From positions 29,274-93,273 of the forward strand of contig NZ_BMVY01000034.1 of assembly GCF_014650955.1 (NCBI RefSeq): a DNA stretch of 64,000 nt. The letters are read 5' to 3'. This document shows, one piece after another, positions 7,820 through 16,433 of the stretch (the stretch's first letter is position 1; each line of letters begins with the position of its first letter). This stretch comes from Streptomyces tauricus (GTDB lineage: Bacteria > Actinomycetota > Actinomycetes > Streptomycetales > Streptomycetaceae). The position numbers were made by a program, and so were the translations under genes. The notes under the pieces are model-generated. The model did no database searches. It saw only the letters and a list, made by a program, of their open reading frames with translations, and was not told the DNA's origin.

Positions 7820-8347
7820 ATGGGTCGCGGAATCATGCTGCCGATATCTGCCGGCGTGGCCGCCGTGACCGCCGCGGCCACCGAGAGGCGCACGCTGGTC
7901 TGGCTCGCCGTCGGCGCGGCCACCGCCCTCGCCCTGCTGCTCGCCCTGCTGCTCGCCCTGCTCGTCCTCGCCGTACGCCGCACCCGGGTGAGCCCCGTCC
8001 CCGCCACGGGCGGACCCGACCCCGCCGAGAGCTCCCGCCGGCGCGGCGCACCCCGGCCCCTGCCGCTCCCGCGCCGCGACCGCAGAGCCGACCCACCGCG
8101 CCGGACGGCCACCGTGCGCACCGGCCTGCACCCGCAGGGGTACGTCGAGCTGGACCACTGCCTCCACCGGGCCGAGTGGACCGACTCCGGCACCCCGCCG
8201 CCCGCCCCCGGAGCCCCGGTCGACGTGACGGACCGCGCGGGCGCGGACCCCGCGAGGACGGCTCCCGCGGGGGCCTCCGGACACGCCGACGTCCTGTTCG
8301 CCGTCCCGTGCCGTCCCCGGCCGCCGGCCGGGGACGAGCACACCTGA
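7820..8347 (+). CDS. Membrane-anchored protein with NfeD-like OB-fold region
   Basis: This 175-residue protein has one long hydrophobic segment rich in Leu/Ala (about residues 27-54), a basic stop-transfer region, then a segment around residues 95-140 (VRTGLHPQGYVELD...GAPVDVTDRAG) that resembles the OB-fold of NfeD proteins. The C-terminal part is Pro/Ala-rich. The frame is open to 7706, but ATG at 7820 follows a G-rich potential ribosome site and begins near the hydrophobic segment. It lies 39 bases before the vWA gene, so it may anchor or accompany the phospho-signalling triad. NfeD proteins normally partner SPFH proteins; the SPFH gene here is 40 kb away. Confidence 0.45.
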   Translation: MGRGIMLPISAGVAAVTAAATERRTLVWLAVGAATALALLLALLLALLVLAVRRTRVSPVPATGGPDPAESSRRRGAPRPLPLPRRDRRADPPRRTATVRTGLHPQGYVELDHCLHRAEWTDSGTPPPAPGAPVDVTDRAGADPARTAPAGASGHADVLFAVPCRPRPPAGDEHT

Positions 8348-8386
8348 CCGCCCGAACCGCCCGCCCCACTGCCCCGCGGAGAGACC

Positions 8387-9151
8387 ATGCGCAACGAACG
8401 GCAGCCCCGGACGCTCCCGGCGTCGTACGCGGACATCGAGTTCGAGAACAACGCACAGCGCCTTCCGCTGGTGCTCTGCCTCGACACCTCCAGCTCCATG
8501 GCGGGCCCGCCCATCCAGACCCTCAACGACGCGCTGCGCTCCTGGACCCGCGAACTCCACGACGACGTCAGCCTCAGCTACAGCGTCGAGGTCGCCGTCG
8601 TCACCTTCGGCGGGCAGGGCGTGTGCGCGTGGAGAGGGGCGCAGCCGCTGCCCCCGGAAACACCCGCGAGCCCCTTCGTACCGGCGCACGCGTTCCAGGC
8701 CCCGGTCCTGGCCGCCGCCGGGGTCACCCTCCTCACCGAGGCACTGGAACTGGCCGTGCGGATCGTCGCCGACCGCAAGAGCGAGCTGCGCGCGGGCGGG
8801 CTGCAGTACTACCGGCCGCAGATCTGCCTGGTCACGGACGGCCTGCCCACCGACGGCACCGGCCGCTGGACCACCGCGTGGCAGCGTCTCGTACCGACGC
8901 TCACGGACGACCAGCGGGCCCGGAAGTACCGGCTGTACGCGATCGGTGTCGGCGACATCTCCGACATGGGCGAGCAGGTGCTCAAGGCCCTCGCGCCGGC
9001 CTTCAACGCACGGCTGCACGGATTCCCGTTCCGCGAACTGCTCCAGATGATGTCGGCGAGCGCCAACGCCGAGCAGCGCGGCGCCGGGGACGAGGTCTTC
9101 GAGAAGATCTTCGCCCAGTTCAGGACCCAGCGCCCGGCCTGGGAGACATGA
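8387..9151 (+). CDS. vWA-domain protein, TerY-like
   Basis: The 254-residue protein is a single von Willebrand factor A domain. Its metal-site motif DTSSSM lies near residue 31, and the second site, LVTDGLPTDGTGRW, lies near residues 149-162, both suited to a divalent metal. It is cytoplasmic by sequence. With the PP2C and atypical kinase that follow, it makes the vWA-PP2C-kinase triad described for TerY-P systems by Anantharaman, Iyer and Aravind. In that model the vWA protein is a scaffold or target whose state is set by kinase and phosphatase. No TerD-family gene is present in this window. Confidence 0.85.
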   Translation: MRNERQPRTLPASYADIEFENNAQRLPLVLCLDTSSSMAGPPIQTLNDALRSWTRELHDDVSLSYSVEVAVVTFGGQGVCAWRGAQPLPPETPASPFVPAHAFQAPVLAAAGVTLLTEALELAVRIVADRKSELRAGGLQYYRPQICLVTDGLPTDGTGRWTTAWQRLVPTLTDDQRARKYRLYAIGVGDISDMGEQVLKALAPAFNARLHGFPFRELLQMMSASANAEQRGAGDEVFEKIFAQFRTQRPAWET

Positions 9152-9187
9152 CATGAGCGGGATGGGCGGCACGAGCGGGGTGGCGGT

Positions 9188-10009
9188 GTGAGCGGGCGCT
9201 GGCGGGTGCACGGGCTGAGTGTCGAGGGGTACCGGCACCGGCAGAGCGGGCTGCCGTGCCAGGACGCCTGGGGGCATGCCGACGCCGGTACCGCCACCGT
9301 TCTCGCGGTCGCGGACGGCGCGGGCAGCCGCAGCCGGTCCGACGAGGGGGCCCGGCTGGCGGTCGACCTGGCCACCGACCGCTTCGCCCGCCGGGCCGCC
9401 CGGCGCTGTCCGCCCGGCGAGGCCGTCCACAAACTGCTGACGGAGGCGTTCCGCGAGGTCTGCGAGGAGTTCCTGCACCGCACGGGCGAGGCGGCGGACG
9501 ACTTCGCCACCACCCTCACCGTGGTGGTCCTCACCCCCGCCTGGCTCGGCCATCTCTCCGTCGGCGACGGCTTCGTCGTCCTGCGGGCGGGCCGCACCAG
9601 CGACGGGGAGCGGCAGTTCCATCTGCTGCCTCGGCCCGCGGCCGTCAGCGAGTACAGCAACGAGACCGTCTTCCTCACCTCGCCCGGGGCCGAGGACCGG
9701 CTGAGCACCGCCTGCGTCCTCGACGAGGGTGTCGACGGGGTCCTCCTGTCCACCGACGGGCTCGCCCAGGCCGCGCTCGGCGGCCGGCCGCCGGTGCCCA
9801 ACGCCTCCTTCACCTCGGCCGTCCTGCGGTCCCTGGACACGCCGGGTGCCGACCCCGAGGGGGACGAGGACGACCTGGCGGCGCTGCTGCGCTCCGACCG
9901 GCTGACCGCCCTCAACGCCGACGACAAGACACTGCTCAGGGCGGTCAGGACCGACAGGACCGACAGGACGGACAGGCCGGATGAGGTGGACAGGACGGTC
10001 GGGGCATGA
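9188..10009 (+). CDS. PP2C-family protein phosphatase of TerY-P type
   Basis: This 273-residue phosphatase keeps the metal-binding motifs of PP2C. QDAWG lies near residue 25, VADGAG near 41, GDGFVVL near 125, STDG near 190 and DDKT near the C-terminus. GTG at 9188 is taken as start. A short repetitive tail (RTDRTDRTDRPDEVDRT) is encoded by near-identical GGACRG units at 9948-9990. It sits between the vWA gene and the atypical kinase and should reverse their phosphorylation. Confidence 0.87.
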   Translation: MSGRWRVHGLSVEGYRHRQSGLPCQDAWGHADAGTATVLAVADGAGSRSRSDEGARLAVDLATDRFARRAARRCPPGEAVHKLLTEAFREVCEEFLHRTGEAADDFATTLTVVVLTPAWLGHLSVGDGFVVLRAGRTSDGERQFHLLPRPAAVSEYSNETVFLTSPGAEDRLSTACVLDEGVDGVLLSTDGLAQAALGGRPPVPNASFTSAVLRSLDTPGADPEGDEDDLAALLRSDRLTALNADDKTLLRAVRTDRTDRTDRPDEVDRTVGA

Positions 10010-10046
10010 GCCGGGTCGGCGGGCGGGACGCGACGGGGGCCGGGCC

Positions 10047-11336
10047 GTGACGGCCCCGACGGGACAGCGCGTCCTCCTCGACGGGCGGCGGGTGACGCTC
10101 GGCCCGCAGCCCCTCAAGGGAGGCGGACAGGCGGCCGTCTACCCCGTCGCGGACCACGGGCAGATCGTGGTCAAGCTCTACCGCGAGCCGCCCGGCGCGG
10201 AACAGGAGCGCCGCCTGCAGCGCATGCTGACCCTGACCCCGCTGGGCGGCCGCCCCATCGGTCCCGGCCAGCCGCCCGAACTGGCCTGGCCCACGGCGCT
10301 GGCCCGGGGCACCGAGGGGGAGTTCCTCGGCTACGCGATGCGCCGTTTCGGCGAGCCGGGACACGTCCAGCTCGTCGGGCTCTTCACCCGCGCCCAGCGG
10401 CTGCGGCTGTTCCCGGAGCGCACCGACTGGCGGTTCATGCTCGGCGTCGGCTGGAACCTCGCCTTCATGACCGCCCGGATGCACTACGAGGGCCTGGTCG
10501 TCGGCGACTTCTCCAGCAACAACGTGGTGGTCGACGCCAACGGCTTCGTCACCTTCCTCGACTGCGACTCCATCGCCTTCACCGACCCGGCGACGCACGA
10601 GGAGTTCCCCTGCCTGATGCAGACCGCCGACTACGCCGCCCCGGAACGGCTGGCTGGCGGCCCCGCGACCCGGCAGAGCGACGACTTCGCCCTCGCCGTG
10701 CTAATCTACCAGCTCCTGACCGCCGGGAACCACCCCTTCGGAGGCGTGCCGCGCGACAGCGAGTCGGAGACGACGGTCAAGGACAACATCGCGGCCAGCC
10801 GCTCCTACGTCGCCGAACCCGGCTGTGTGATCGTCCCGCGCGGAGTCGTCGACCCGACGATCCTGCCGCCCGCACTGCTCGCCCTCGCCCGCCGCGCCTT
10901 CGGACCCGGTGTCACCGACCCGGCCGCCCGGCCCCAGGCGCAGGACTGGCTGCGCGCCCTCGACGAGGAACGCCGGCTGGCCCGGGTCTGTCCGGACCGG
11001 CCCCGGCACAGCCACGGTTCGCATCTGACCGCCTGCCCCTGGTGCGCGCGGGCCGCGGTCACGGGGCACGACGTGTTCAACGACACCCCGTCGGCCGTGC
11101 CCGGCTCCTCGACTCCGACGGGCACCCGGCAGCTGCCGCTGCTTCCCCAGCTGCCCCCGCCGCCCCGGCAGGGCAAGCACCAAAAGCAGCGGAAGGCGGT
11201 TCGGCAGCCGGGGCCGCCGTCCCAGCAGGGGCCGACGTGGCTGCCGGACACCGCGCGGCCTCTCGCCGTGGGGCTGACGATCCTGGTGGCGGTCCTGGTT
11301 CTGGTGATCGTCGTGAACCTGGCGCAGGGAGGGTGA
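10047..11336 (+). CDS. Atypical protein kinase with zinc-ribbon-like motif and C-terminal membrane anchor
   Basis: Residues about 1-310 form a divergent protein kinase. The glycine-rich LKGGGQAAVY and the lysine in VVKLYRE are present, but the catalytic loop reads VGDFSSNN instead of HRDLKPEN (the Asp and Asn stay; His, Arg and Lys are lost), and DFG is replaced by LDCD. Such changes fit the kinase of TerY-P triads. After it comes C...H..H...CPWC, a probable zinc-binding knuckle, then a Pro/Gln-rich linker and one transmembrane helix just before the C-terminus. GTG at 10047 is preferred over the ATG at 9981, which would lie inside the PP2C gene. The layout suggests a membrane-held kinase facing the cytoplasm. 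Confidence 0.82.
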   Translation: MTAPTGQRVLLDGRRVTLGPQPLKGGGQAAVYPVADHGQIVVKLYREPPGAEQERRLQRMLTLTPLGGRPIGPGQPPELAWPTALARGTEGEFLGYAMRRFGEPGHVQLVGLFTRAQRLRLFPERTDWRFMLGVGWNLAFMTARMHYEGLVVGDFSSNNVVVDANGFVTFLDCDSIAFTDPATHEEFPCLMQTADYAAPERLAGGPATRQSDDFALAVLIYQLLTAGNHPFGGVPRDSESETTVKDNIAASRSYVAEPGCVIVPRGVVDPTILPPALLALARRAFGPGVTDPAARPQAQDWLRALDEERRLARVCPDRPRHSHGSHLTACPWCARAAVTGHDVFNDTPSAVPGSSTPTGTRQLPLLPQLPPPPRQGKHQKQRKAVRQPGPPSQQGPTWLPDTARPLAVGLTILVAVLVLVIVVNLAQGG

Positions 11337-11343
11337 CGCAGGC

Positions 11344-11361
11344 GCCGACGGGGCCGTCGGC
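11344..11361 (+). terminator. Possible terminator after the kinase
   Basis: GCCGACGG and CCGTCGGC form a tight stem, and GGCGCC repeats flank it (11341-11346 and 11365-11370). There is no T run. The stem is eight bases after the kinase stop and before cmk. Confidence 0.35.
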
Positions 11362-11471
11362 CGGGGCGCCGCGGGGGCCGTAAGACGGGGCCCGGGGAGC
11401 CAGTAACCTTGTTCGGGGCGCGCTCGTGCCCGAATCAGCCAGTACCCCGTACCAGGAAGGTGTCCGCACCC

Positions 11472-12167
11472 GTGGAATCCACCGACGCCCGGACCGCCCC
11501 GGCCGTGATTGTCGCCATCGACGGTCCCTCCGGCACCGGCAAGTCGAGCACCTCGAAGGCCGTCGCGGCACAGCTCGGCCTGAGCTACCTGGACACGGGT
11601 GCCCAGTACCGGGCGATCACCTGGTGGATGGTGAACAACGGCATCGACATCGCCGACCCCTCCTCCATCGCGGACGCGGCCGGCAAGCCCGACATCGTGT
11701 CCGGTACGGACCCCGCGGCGCCCGCCATCACGGTCGACGGCACGGATGTCGCGGGCCCCATCCGCACCCAGGAGGTCACCTCGAAGGTCAGCGCGGTCAG
11801 CGCCGTCCCCGAGGTCCGCGCCCGGATCACCGAGCTGCAGCGTTCGATCGCCTCCGCGGCCGTGCAGGGCATCGTCGTCGAGGGCCGGGACATCGGTACG
11901 ACCGTGCTGCCCGACGCCGACCTCAAGATCTTCCTCACCGCCTCGCCCGAGGCCCGCGCCGCCCGCCGCAGCGGTGAGCTCAAGGGCGCCGACGTCGCCG
12001 CCACCCGCGAGGCGCTCATCAAGCGGGACACCGCCGACTCCACCCGCAAGACCTCTCCGCTCGCGAAGGCGGCCGACGCGGTCGAGGTGGACACCTCCGA
12101 CCTCACGCTCCAGCAGGTCATCGAGTGCGTCGTCACCCTCGTCGAGGAGAAGCGGGCCGCGAAGTGA
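11472..12167 (+). CDS. cmk: Cytidylate kinase
   Basis: The enzyme phosphorylates CMP and dCMP with ATP. Its 231 residues start just before the P-loop IDGPSGTGKSSTSK, followed by LSYLDTGAQYRAITW, VEGRDIGTTVLPDADLKIFLTA and the lid region ALIKRDTADSTRKTSPL. GTG at 11472 has AGGAAGG upstream; the frame is open further but without a better start. TAACCT at 11404-11409 could be the -10. The stop overlaps plsC as GTGA. The order cmk-plsC-der is standard in actinobacteria. Confidence 0.95.
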   Translation: MESTDARTAPAVIVAIDGPSGTGKSSTSKAVAAQLGLSYLDTGAQYRAITWWMVNNGIDIADPSSIADAAGKPDIVSGTDPAAPAITVDGTDVAGPIRTQEVTSKVSAVSAVPEVRARITELQRSIASAAVQGIVVEGRDIGTTVLPDADLKIFLTASPEARAARRSGELKGADVAATREALIKRDTADSTRKTSPLAKAADAVEVDTSDLTLQQVIECVVTLVEEKRAAK

Positions 12168-12823
12168 CCGAAGCACCGTCCGCGGCCCCCTCCGCCCGGC
12201 GGGCCGACATCGGCCGCCGTATCGGCGTCGGCCTGATGTACGGACTGTGGAAGCCACGCGTCCTGGGCGCCTGGCGGGTCCCGGCGACCGGTCCCGCGAT
12301 CCTCGCCGTCAACCACTCCCACAACATCGACGGCCCGATGGTCATGGGCGTGGCACCCCGGCCCACGCACTTCCTGATCAAGAAAGAGGCGTTCGTCGGT
12401 CCGCTGGACCCCTTCCTGCTCGCCATCGGGCAGGTGAAGGTGGACCGCACGGTCGCCGACCGCACCGCCATCACCCAGGCGCTGGGCGTCCTGGACGACG
12501 GCGGCGTCCTCGGGATCTTCCCCGAGGGCACCCGGGGCGAGGGGGACTTCGCGTCCCTGCGCGCCGGGCTCTCCTACTTCGCGGTCCGCAGCGGGGCCCC
12601 GATCGTGCCGGTCGCCGTCCTGGGAAGCACCGAGCGGCGCGGACGGCTGATAAAGGAGCTGCCTCCGCTGCGGAGCCGGGTCGACGTCGTCTTCGGCGAC
12701 CCCTTCGAGGCGGGCGACGGCAGCGGACGGCGTACGCGCAAGGCGCTCGACGAGGCGACCGTGCGCATCCAGAAGCAGCTCTCCACGCACCTGGAAAACG
12801 CCAGGCGTCTTACGGGACGCTGA
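12164..12823 (+). CDS. 1-acylglycerol-3-phosphate acyltransferase, PlsC family
   Basis: This 219-residue membrane-associated enzyme adds a second acyl chain to lysophosphatidate. The NHX4D box appears as NHSHNIDGP near residue 46, and FPEGTRGEGDF near residue 119 supplies the glycerolphosphate-binding motif. GTG at 12164 overlaps the cmk stop by 4 bases. It belongs to the cmk-plsC-der group. Confidence 0.9.
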   Translation: MTEAPSAAPSARRADIGRRIGVGLMYGLWKPRVLGAWRVPATGPAILAVNHSHNIDGPMVMGVAPRPTHFLIKKEAFVGPLDPFLLAIGQVKVDRTVADRTAITQALGVLDDGGVLGIFPEGTRGEGDFASLRAGLSYFAVRSGAPIVPVAVLGSTERRGRLIKELPPLRSRVDVVFGDPFEAGDGSGRRTRKALDEATVRIQKQLSTHLENARRLTGR

Positions 12824-12896
12824 GCGACACTTGAGTAGTGGATCTCCCGATACGGGCGGTTCCACCGATCACCACGATGAACGAGGTACGGACTTC

Positions 12897-14366
12897 ATGA
12901 ACGACCAGATCCAGCCCGACGGCTCGGAACACGAGCACGGGGCGCTTGGCGATGCCGAGTACGCGGAGTTCATGGAGCTCGCCGCGGAAGAGGGCTTCGA
13001 GGCCGAGGACATCGAGGGCGCGATCGAGGCGGCCGGCCACGGCCCGCTCCCGGTCCTCGCCGTCGTCGGCCGGCCGAACGTCGGCAAGTCGACCCTGGTG
13101 AACCGCATCATCGGCCGCCGCGAGGCCGTCGTCGAGGACAAGCCGGGCGTCACCCGCGACCGCGTCACCTACGACGCCGAATGGGCGGGCCGCCGCTTCA
13201 AGCTCGTCGACACCGGTGGCTGGGAGCAGGACGTCCTCGGCATCGACGCGTCCGTGGCCGCGCAGGCCGAGTTCGCCATCGAGGCGGCCGACGCGGTCGT
13301 CTTCGTCGTCGACGCCAAGGTCGGCGCCACCGACACCGACGAGGCGGTCGTCCGGCTGCTGCGCAAGGCCGGCAAGCCCGTCGTCCTGTGCGCCAACAAG
13401 GTCGACGGCCTGAGCGGCGAGGCCGACGCCTCGTACCTCTGGTCGCTCGGCCTCGGCGAGCCGCACCCCGTCTCCGCACTGCACGGCCGCGGTACGGGCG
13501 ACATGCTGGACGCCGTCCTGGAGGCACTGCCCGAGGCCCCGGCGCAGACCTTCGGCGTCGCGGTCGGCGGCCCCCGCCGCATCGCGCTCATCGGCCGCCC
13601 GAACGTCGGCAAGTCGTCGCTGCTGAACAAGGTGGCCGGCGAGGACCGCGTGGTCGTCAACGAGGTGGCGGGCACCACCCGTGACCCGGTCGACGAGCTG
13701 ATCGAGCTGGGCGGTGTCACCTGGAAGTTCGTCGACACGGCCGGTATCCGCAAGCGCGTCCACCTCCAGCAGGGCGCCGACTACTACGCCTCGCTGCGCA
13801 CCGCCGCCGCCGTCGAGAAGGCGGAGGTCGCGGTCATCCTGCTGGACGCCAGCGAGAACATCAGCGTCCAGGACCAGCGCATCGTGACGATGGCCGTCGA
13901 GGCGGGCCGCGCGATCGTCCTGGCCTTCAACAAGTGGGACACCCTCGACGAGGAGCGCCGCTACTACCTGGAGCGGGAGATCGAGACCGAGCTGCTCCAG
14001 GTGGCGTGGGCGCCGCGGGTCAACGTCTCGGCGCGTACGGGCCGCCACATGGAGAAGCTGGTCCCGGCGATCGAGGCGGCGCTGGCGGGCTGGGAGGCGC
14101 GTGTCCCGACGGGCCGTCTGAACGCCTTCCTGGGTGAGCTGGTCGCCGCCCACCCGCACCCGATCCGGGGCGGCAAGCAGCCGCGCATCCTCTTCGGCAC
14201 GCAGGCGGGCACCAAGCCGCCGCGCTTCGTGCTCTTCTCCTCGGGCTTCATCGAGCACGGCTACCGCCGCTTCGTGGAGCGCCGGCTGCGCGAGGAGTTC
14301 GGCTTCGAGGGCACGCCGATCCACATCTCGGTGCGGGTGCGCGAGAAGCGCGGCAAGAAGAAGTAG
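12897..14366 (+). CDS. der: Ribosome biogenesis GTPase Der (EngA)
   Basis: Der carries two tandem GTPase domains and a C-terminal KH-like domain and acts in 50S subunit assembly. Both P-loops are seen, GRPNVGKST and GRPNVGKSS. DTGG and DTAG are the switch II motifs, and NKVD and NKWD the base-recognition motifs. The C-terminal IHISVRVREKRGKKK is typical. An acidic N-terminal extension of about 55 residues precedes the first domain, as in other actinobacteria. ATG at 12897 is preferred over an open frame to 12831. Confidence 0.94.
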   Translation: MNDQIQPDGSEHEHGALGDAEYAEFMELAAEEGFEAEDIEGAIEAAGHGPLPVLAVVGRPNVGKSTLVNRIIGRREAVVEDKPGVTRDRVTYDAEWAGRRFKLVDTGGWEQDVLGIDASVAAQAEFAIEAADAVVFVVDAKVGATDTDEAVVRLLRKAGKPVVLCANKVDGLSGEADASYLWSLGLGEPHPVSALHGRGTGDMLDAVLEALPEAPAQTFGVAVGGPRRIALIGRPNVGKSSLLNKVAGEDRVVVNEVAGTTRDPVDELIELGGVTWKFVDTAGIRKRVHLQQGADYYASLRTAAAVEKAEVAVILLDASENISVQDQRIVTMAVEAGRAIVLAFNKWDTLDEERRYYLEREIETELLQVAWAPRVNVSARTGRHMEKLVPAIEAALAGWEARVPTGRLNAFLGELVAAHPHPIRGGKQPRILFGTQAGTKPPRFVLFSSGFIEHGYRRFVERRLREEFGFEGTPIHISVRVREKRGKKK

Positions 14367-14386
14367 CCGCGCGAGCGGTGCACACG

Positions 14387-14433
14387 GACACGGGAGAGGG
14401 CCCCTGCGCGATGCAGGGGCCCTCTCCCGTGTC
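14387..14433 (+). terminator. Strong intrinsic-type terminator after der
   Basis: A perfect 21-bp stem (left arm 14387-14407, right arm 14413-14433) encloses the five-base loop GCGAT. The arms begin GACACGGGAGAGG and end in CGTGTC. It lies 20 bases after the der stop and 14 bases from the stop of the next minus-strand gene, so it can serve both. No T tract follows, as is common in Streptomyces. Confidence 0.9.
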
Positions 14434-14446
14434 ACGTCAGCTCACG

Positions 14447-14836
14447 TCAGTGTTCCCTGCGCGGGCCGGGCGGCAGCGCCGCGGGCGTCAGGCCCGTGGC
14501 GTGCTGCCGTGCCGCGGGCTGCCAGACGGAGGTGGCCGGCTGGCTCTGGTGCGGCGATGCGTACCCCGTCTGGTGCTGCCCGGCGACCTGCCGCATGCCG
14601 TACACGGTCGGTGTGTAGGAACCCGGGTGGTGCGGGCCGATCCCGAAAGCCGTGAAGCCCATCTCCTCCTCGCCGATGCGGTCACCCGGCAGGGCCCGGA
14701 AGGTCCTGAGGTACTCCGCGTAGAGCGCGTCGTAGATCGGGGTGGCCGAGGAGCTGCCCGAGCCGTCCCGGGCCGGCCGCATGGCCGGGATCGGTGACGA
14801 GTAGGGCAGGCGGCGGGGGGTGTCGTAGGTGTACAC
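14447..14836 (-). CDS. Unrecognised small Streptomyces protein
   Basis: The 129-residue protein has no signal peptide or membrane segment. Residues 1-25 (MYTYDTPRRLPYSSP) and 32-60 (PIYDALYAEYLRTFRALPGDR) look like the conserved part; the rest is rich in His, Gln, Pro and Gly. It faces der across the shared terminator. I recall similar DUF6643-type proteins next to der in Streptomyces, but cannot state a function. Confidence 0.55.
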   Translation of the reverse strand: MYTYDTPRRLPYSSPIPAMRPARDGSGSSSATPIYDALYAEYLRTFRALPGDRIGEEEMGFTAFGIGPHHPGSYTPTVYGMRQVAGQHQTGYASPHQSQPATSVWQPAARQHATGLTPAALPPGPRREH

Positions 14837-14899
14837 GTACGTGCCAACGACCCCGCCGCTCTTCGGATGCGGCCGACGCCCCGCTTTAGCAGGTCACAG

Positions 14900-15090
14900 C
14901 GCTGCCACTCGGGCGCCCGGCCGCTCGGGTGCCGGGTTGCTCGGGTGTCGGGCCGCTCGGGTCTCCGGCCGGTCAGGTGCCGGGCTGCCCGGGTGTCCGG
15001 CTGCCCGGGGGCCGGGTGTCCGGCCGCTCGGATGTCGGCTGCCCGGGTGTCCAGGCGCTAAGGCAGCCGGGCTGCCCGGGTGCTCAGGTG
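14900..15090. repeat. Degenerate GC-rich tandem repeat array
   Basis: About ten imperfect copies of units like GCTCGGGTGYCGGGCC or GCCCGGGTGTCCGG follow one another in the gap between two minus-strand genes. Unit length drifts between about 14 and 18 bases. The last copies run into the 3' end of the gene at 15084. Confidence 0.7.
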
Positions 15091-15860
15091 CCGGCCAGGG
15101 GCATCGCGCTCGCCACCAGCCGGCCGCCCACCGCGGCCTTGTCGAGGGCGTCGCGCAGCAGGTCCTCGCGCGGCTGACGGCCGATCGAGCCGACCGGGGC
15201 GGCGAACAGCAGCACCTGCTGGTGCTTGTTGGCGGCCGCCCGCCAGCTGTCGGTGACCTGGAGCGGCTGATGGGCCTGCCACCAGGCGACGGGCGAACCA
15301 CCGCTGCTGCTGGGCTGCAGAACCGCGTGCAGCTGGCCCATCGCGAGCAGCACGGACCAGCCGTGCAGCACGGGCGGCACCTCGGTGAGCCGGGTGACCG
15401 GCATGAAGCCCTGCTCGATGAGGAGCGGCAGGAAGTCGTCGCCGCCCCCTCCCGTCGTGCCCGGCCGGGCGATGCGCCCGGTCGGTTCGACGACGAGCGC
15501 GGGGTGCAGCTCGCCGCCGAGCAGGATGAGTCCGCTGGTGACGCCGAGGACGGCCTGCTCGGGCAGGGCCTCGGAGGGGCGCTCGTCCCCGGTGATGGAC
15601 CGGACGGCGCCCTGCAGCTGCTCCTCGGTCACCTGGACGACCTGCGAGGGCAGGCAGGTGGCGTGGGCGAACGCGAGCACGGCCGTCTCGTCGCCGATGA
15701 ACAGGACGGTGCTGGTGCGCTCCTGTTCGGAGTCGCCCTGGGTGCGGCAGGACGTGCAGTCGTAACTGCCCGGGGCGTTCTCTCCGGCGAGCAGCCGGTC
15801 GGCTTCTTCGTCGCCGATCTCGGCGCGTACGTCGTCGCTGACGTCGAGCATGCGCGGCAC
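15084..15860 (-). CDS. Conserved-looking protein of unknown function
   Basis: This 258-residue soluble protein begins MPRMLDVSDDVRAEIGDEEADRLL. It has a CTSC pair at about residues 35-38, then regular alternating hydrophobic segments (TSTVLFIGDETAVLAFAHA, GVTSGLILLGGELHPALVVEP). No catalytic motif is evident and I do not recognise the family. GTG at 15860 follows GAGGAG. It is divergent from the Rpf-like gene with a 573-base gap, and its 3' end abuts the degenerate repeat array. Confidence 0.6.
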   Translation of the reverse strand: MPRMLDVSDDVRAEIGDEEADRLLAGENAPGSYDCTSCRTQGDSEQERTSTVLFIGDETAVLAFAHATCLPSQVVQVTEEQLQGAVRSITGDERPSEALPEQAVLGVTSGLILLGGELHPALVVEPTGRIARPGTTGGGGDDFLPLLIEQGFMPVTRLTEVPPVLHGWSVLLAMGQLHAVLQPSSSGGSPVAWWQAHQPLQVTDSWRAAANKHQQVLLFAAPVGSIGRQPREDLLRDALDKAAVGGRLVASAMPLAGT

Positions 15861-16433
15861 GGGGGGCTCCTCGGTGCGGTGCGTGTTGTGGCCGGGGGCT
15901 CCCGGTCCGTGAACCGGATGGGTTCCCGGCTCATGAAGAAGACAACGGAGGATCTGTGGCGGGGGTCACGCCCCAGAGCGAACGGAATCGAACCATCCTG
16001 CGCACAGGGTGAACCCGGCGGCGGAATCCATCACTCCACGCCAACTCCCGTGATCAGCGGGGGAGTTGTCTCGGTGACGTGAGTCACAGATCACCGGGGT
16101 CAGGGGTCGACAAATCAGGAAATCCACGAATGAAGTGGGTGGCTCAAAATCGACGATACCTGCGGTAACGGCGAACTGGCCTGGAATGACAAGGAGTTGG
16201 TTGATATCGGGCCTCTTCCCTCTCTACATTGCTCCGCCGTGTGCAGCGAGCACCGCTCGGGTACGTCCGCCGGCCACACGGTCATCCCGTGAAAAGAGCT
16301 ACTGGGCACCACCCGCACCAACGGCACCACTCCGCACCACCTCCGGCGGACGGGGCGGGTCGGGGCGACCGCGTCGAGACGCGGCAGTCCCGTACCGCCT
16401 CGGGGGACCCCGGGTCCTTCGAGAGGGAAATAC
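15861..16433. promoter_or_regulatory. 573-base divergent control region before the Rpf-like gene
   Basis: The gap is less GC-rich than its flanks. TTGATA (16201-16206), an 18-base spacer and TACATT (16225-16230) form the best promoter, pointing to the Rpf-like gene and giving a leader of about 200 bases. AACTCCC (16043-16049) and GGGAGTT (16061-16067) form a hairpin. Long leaders before rpf genes in Streptomyces can carry a c-di-AMP riboswitch; I could not find its conserved core here. Confidence 0.5.

Noticed and set aside
15970..16010. GGTTCGATTCC-like T-loop sequence on the minus strand upstream of the Rpf-like gene, suggesting a tRNA.
   Set aside because: No anticodon arm, D arm or acceptor stem could be paired around it.
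16237..16433. Long leader of the Rpf-like gene as a c-di-AMP (ydaO) riboswitch.
   Set aside because: The conserved GGGGAACCA and GGGTGAA-type core elements were not found in order; an RF00379 covariance search would decide.
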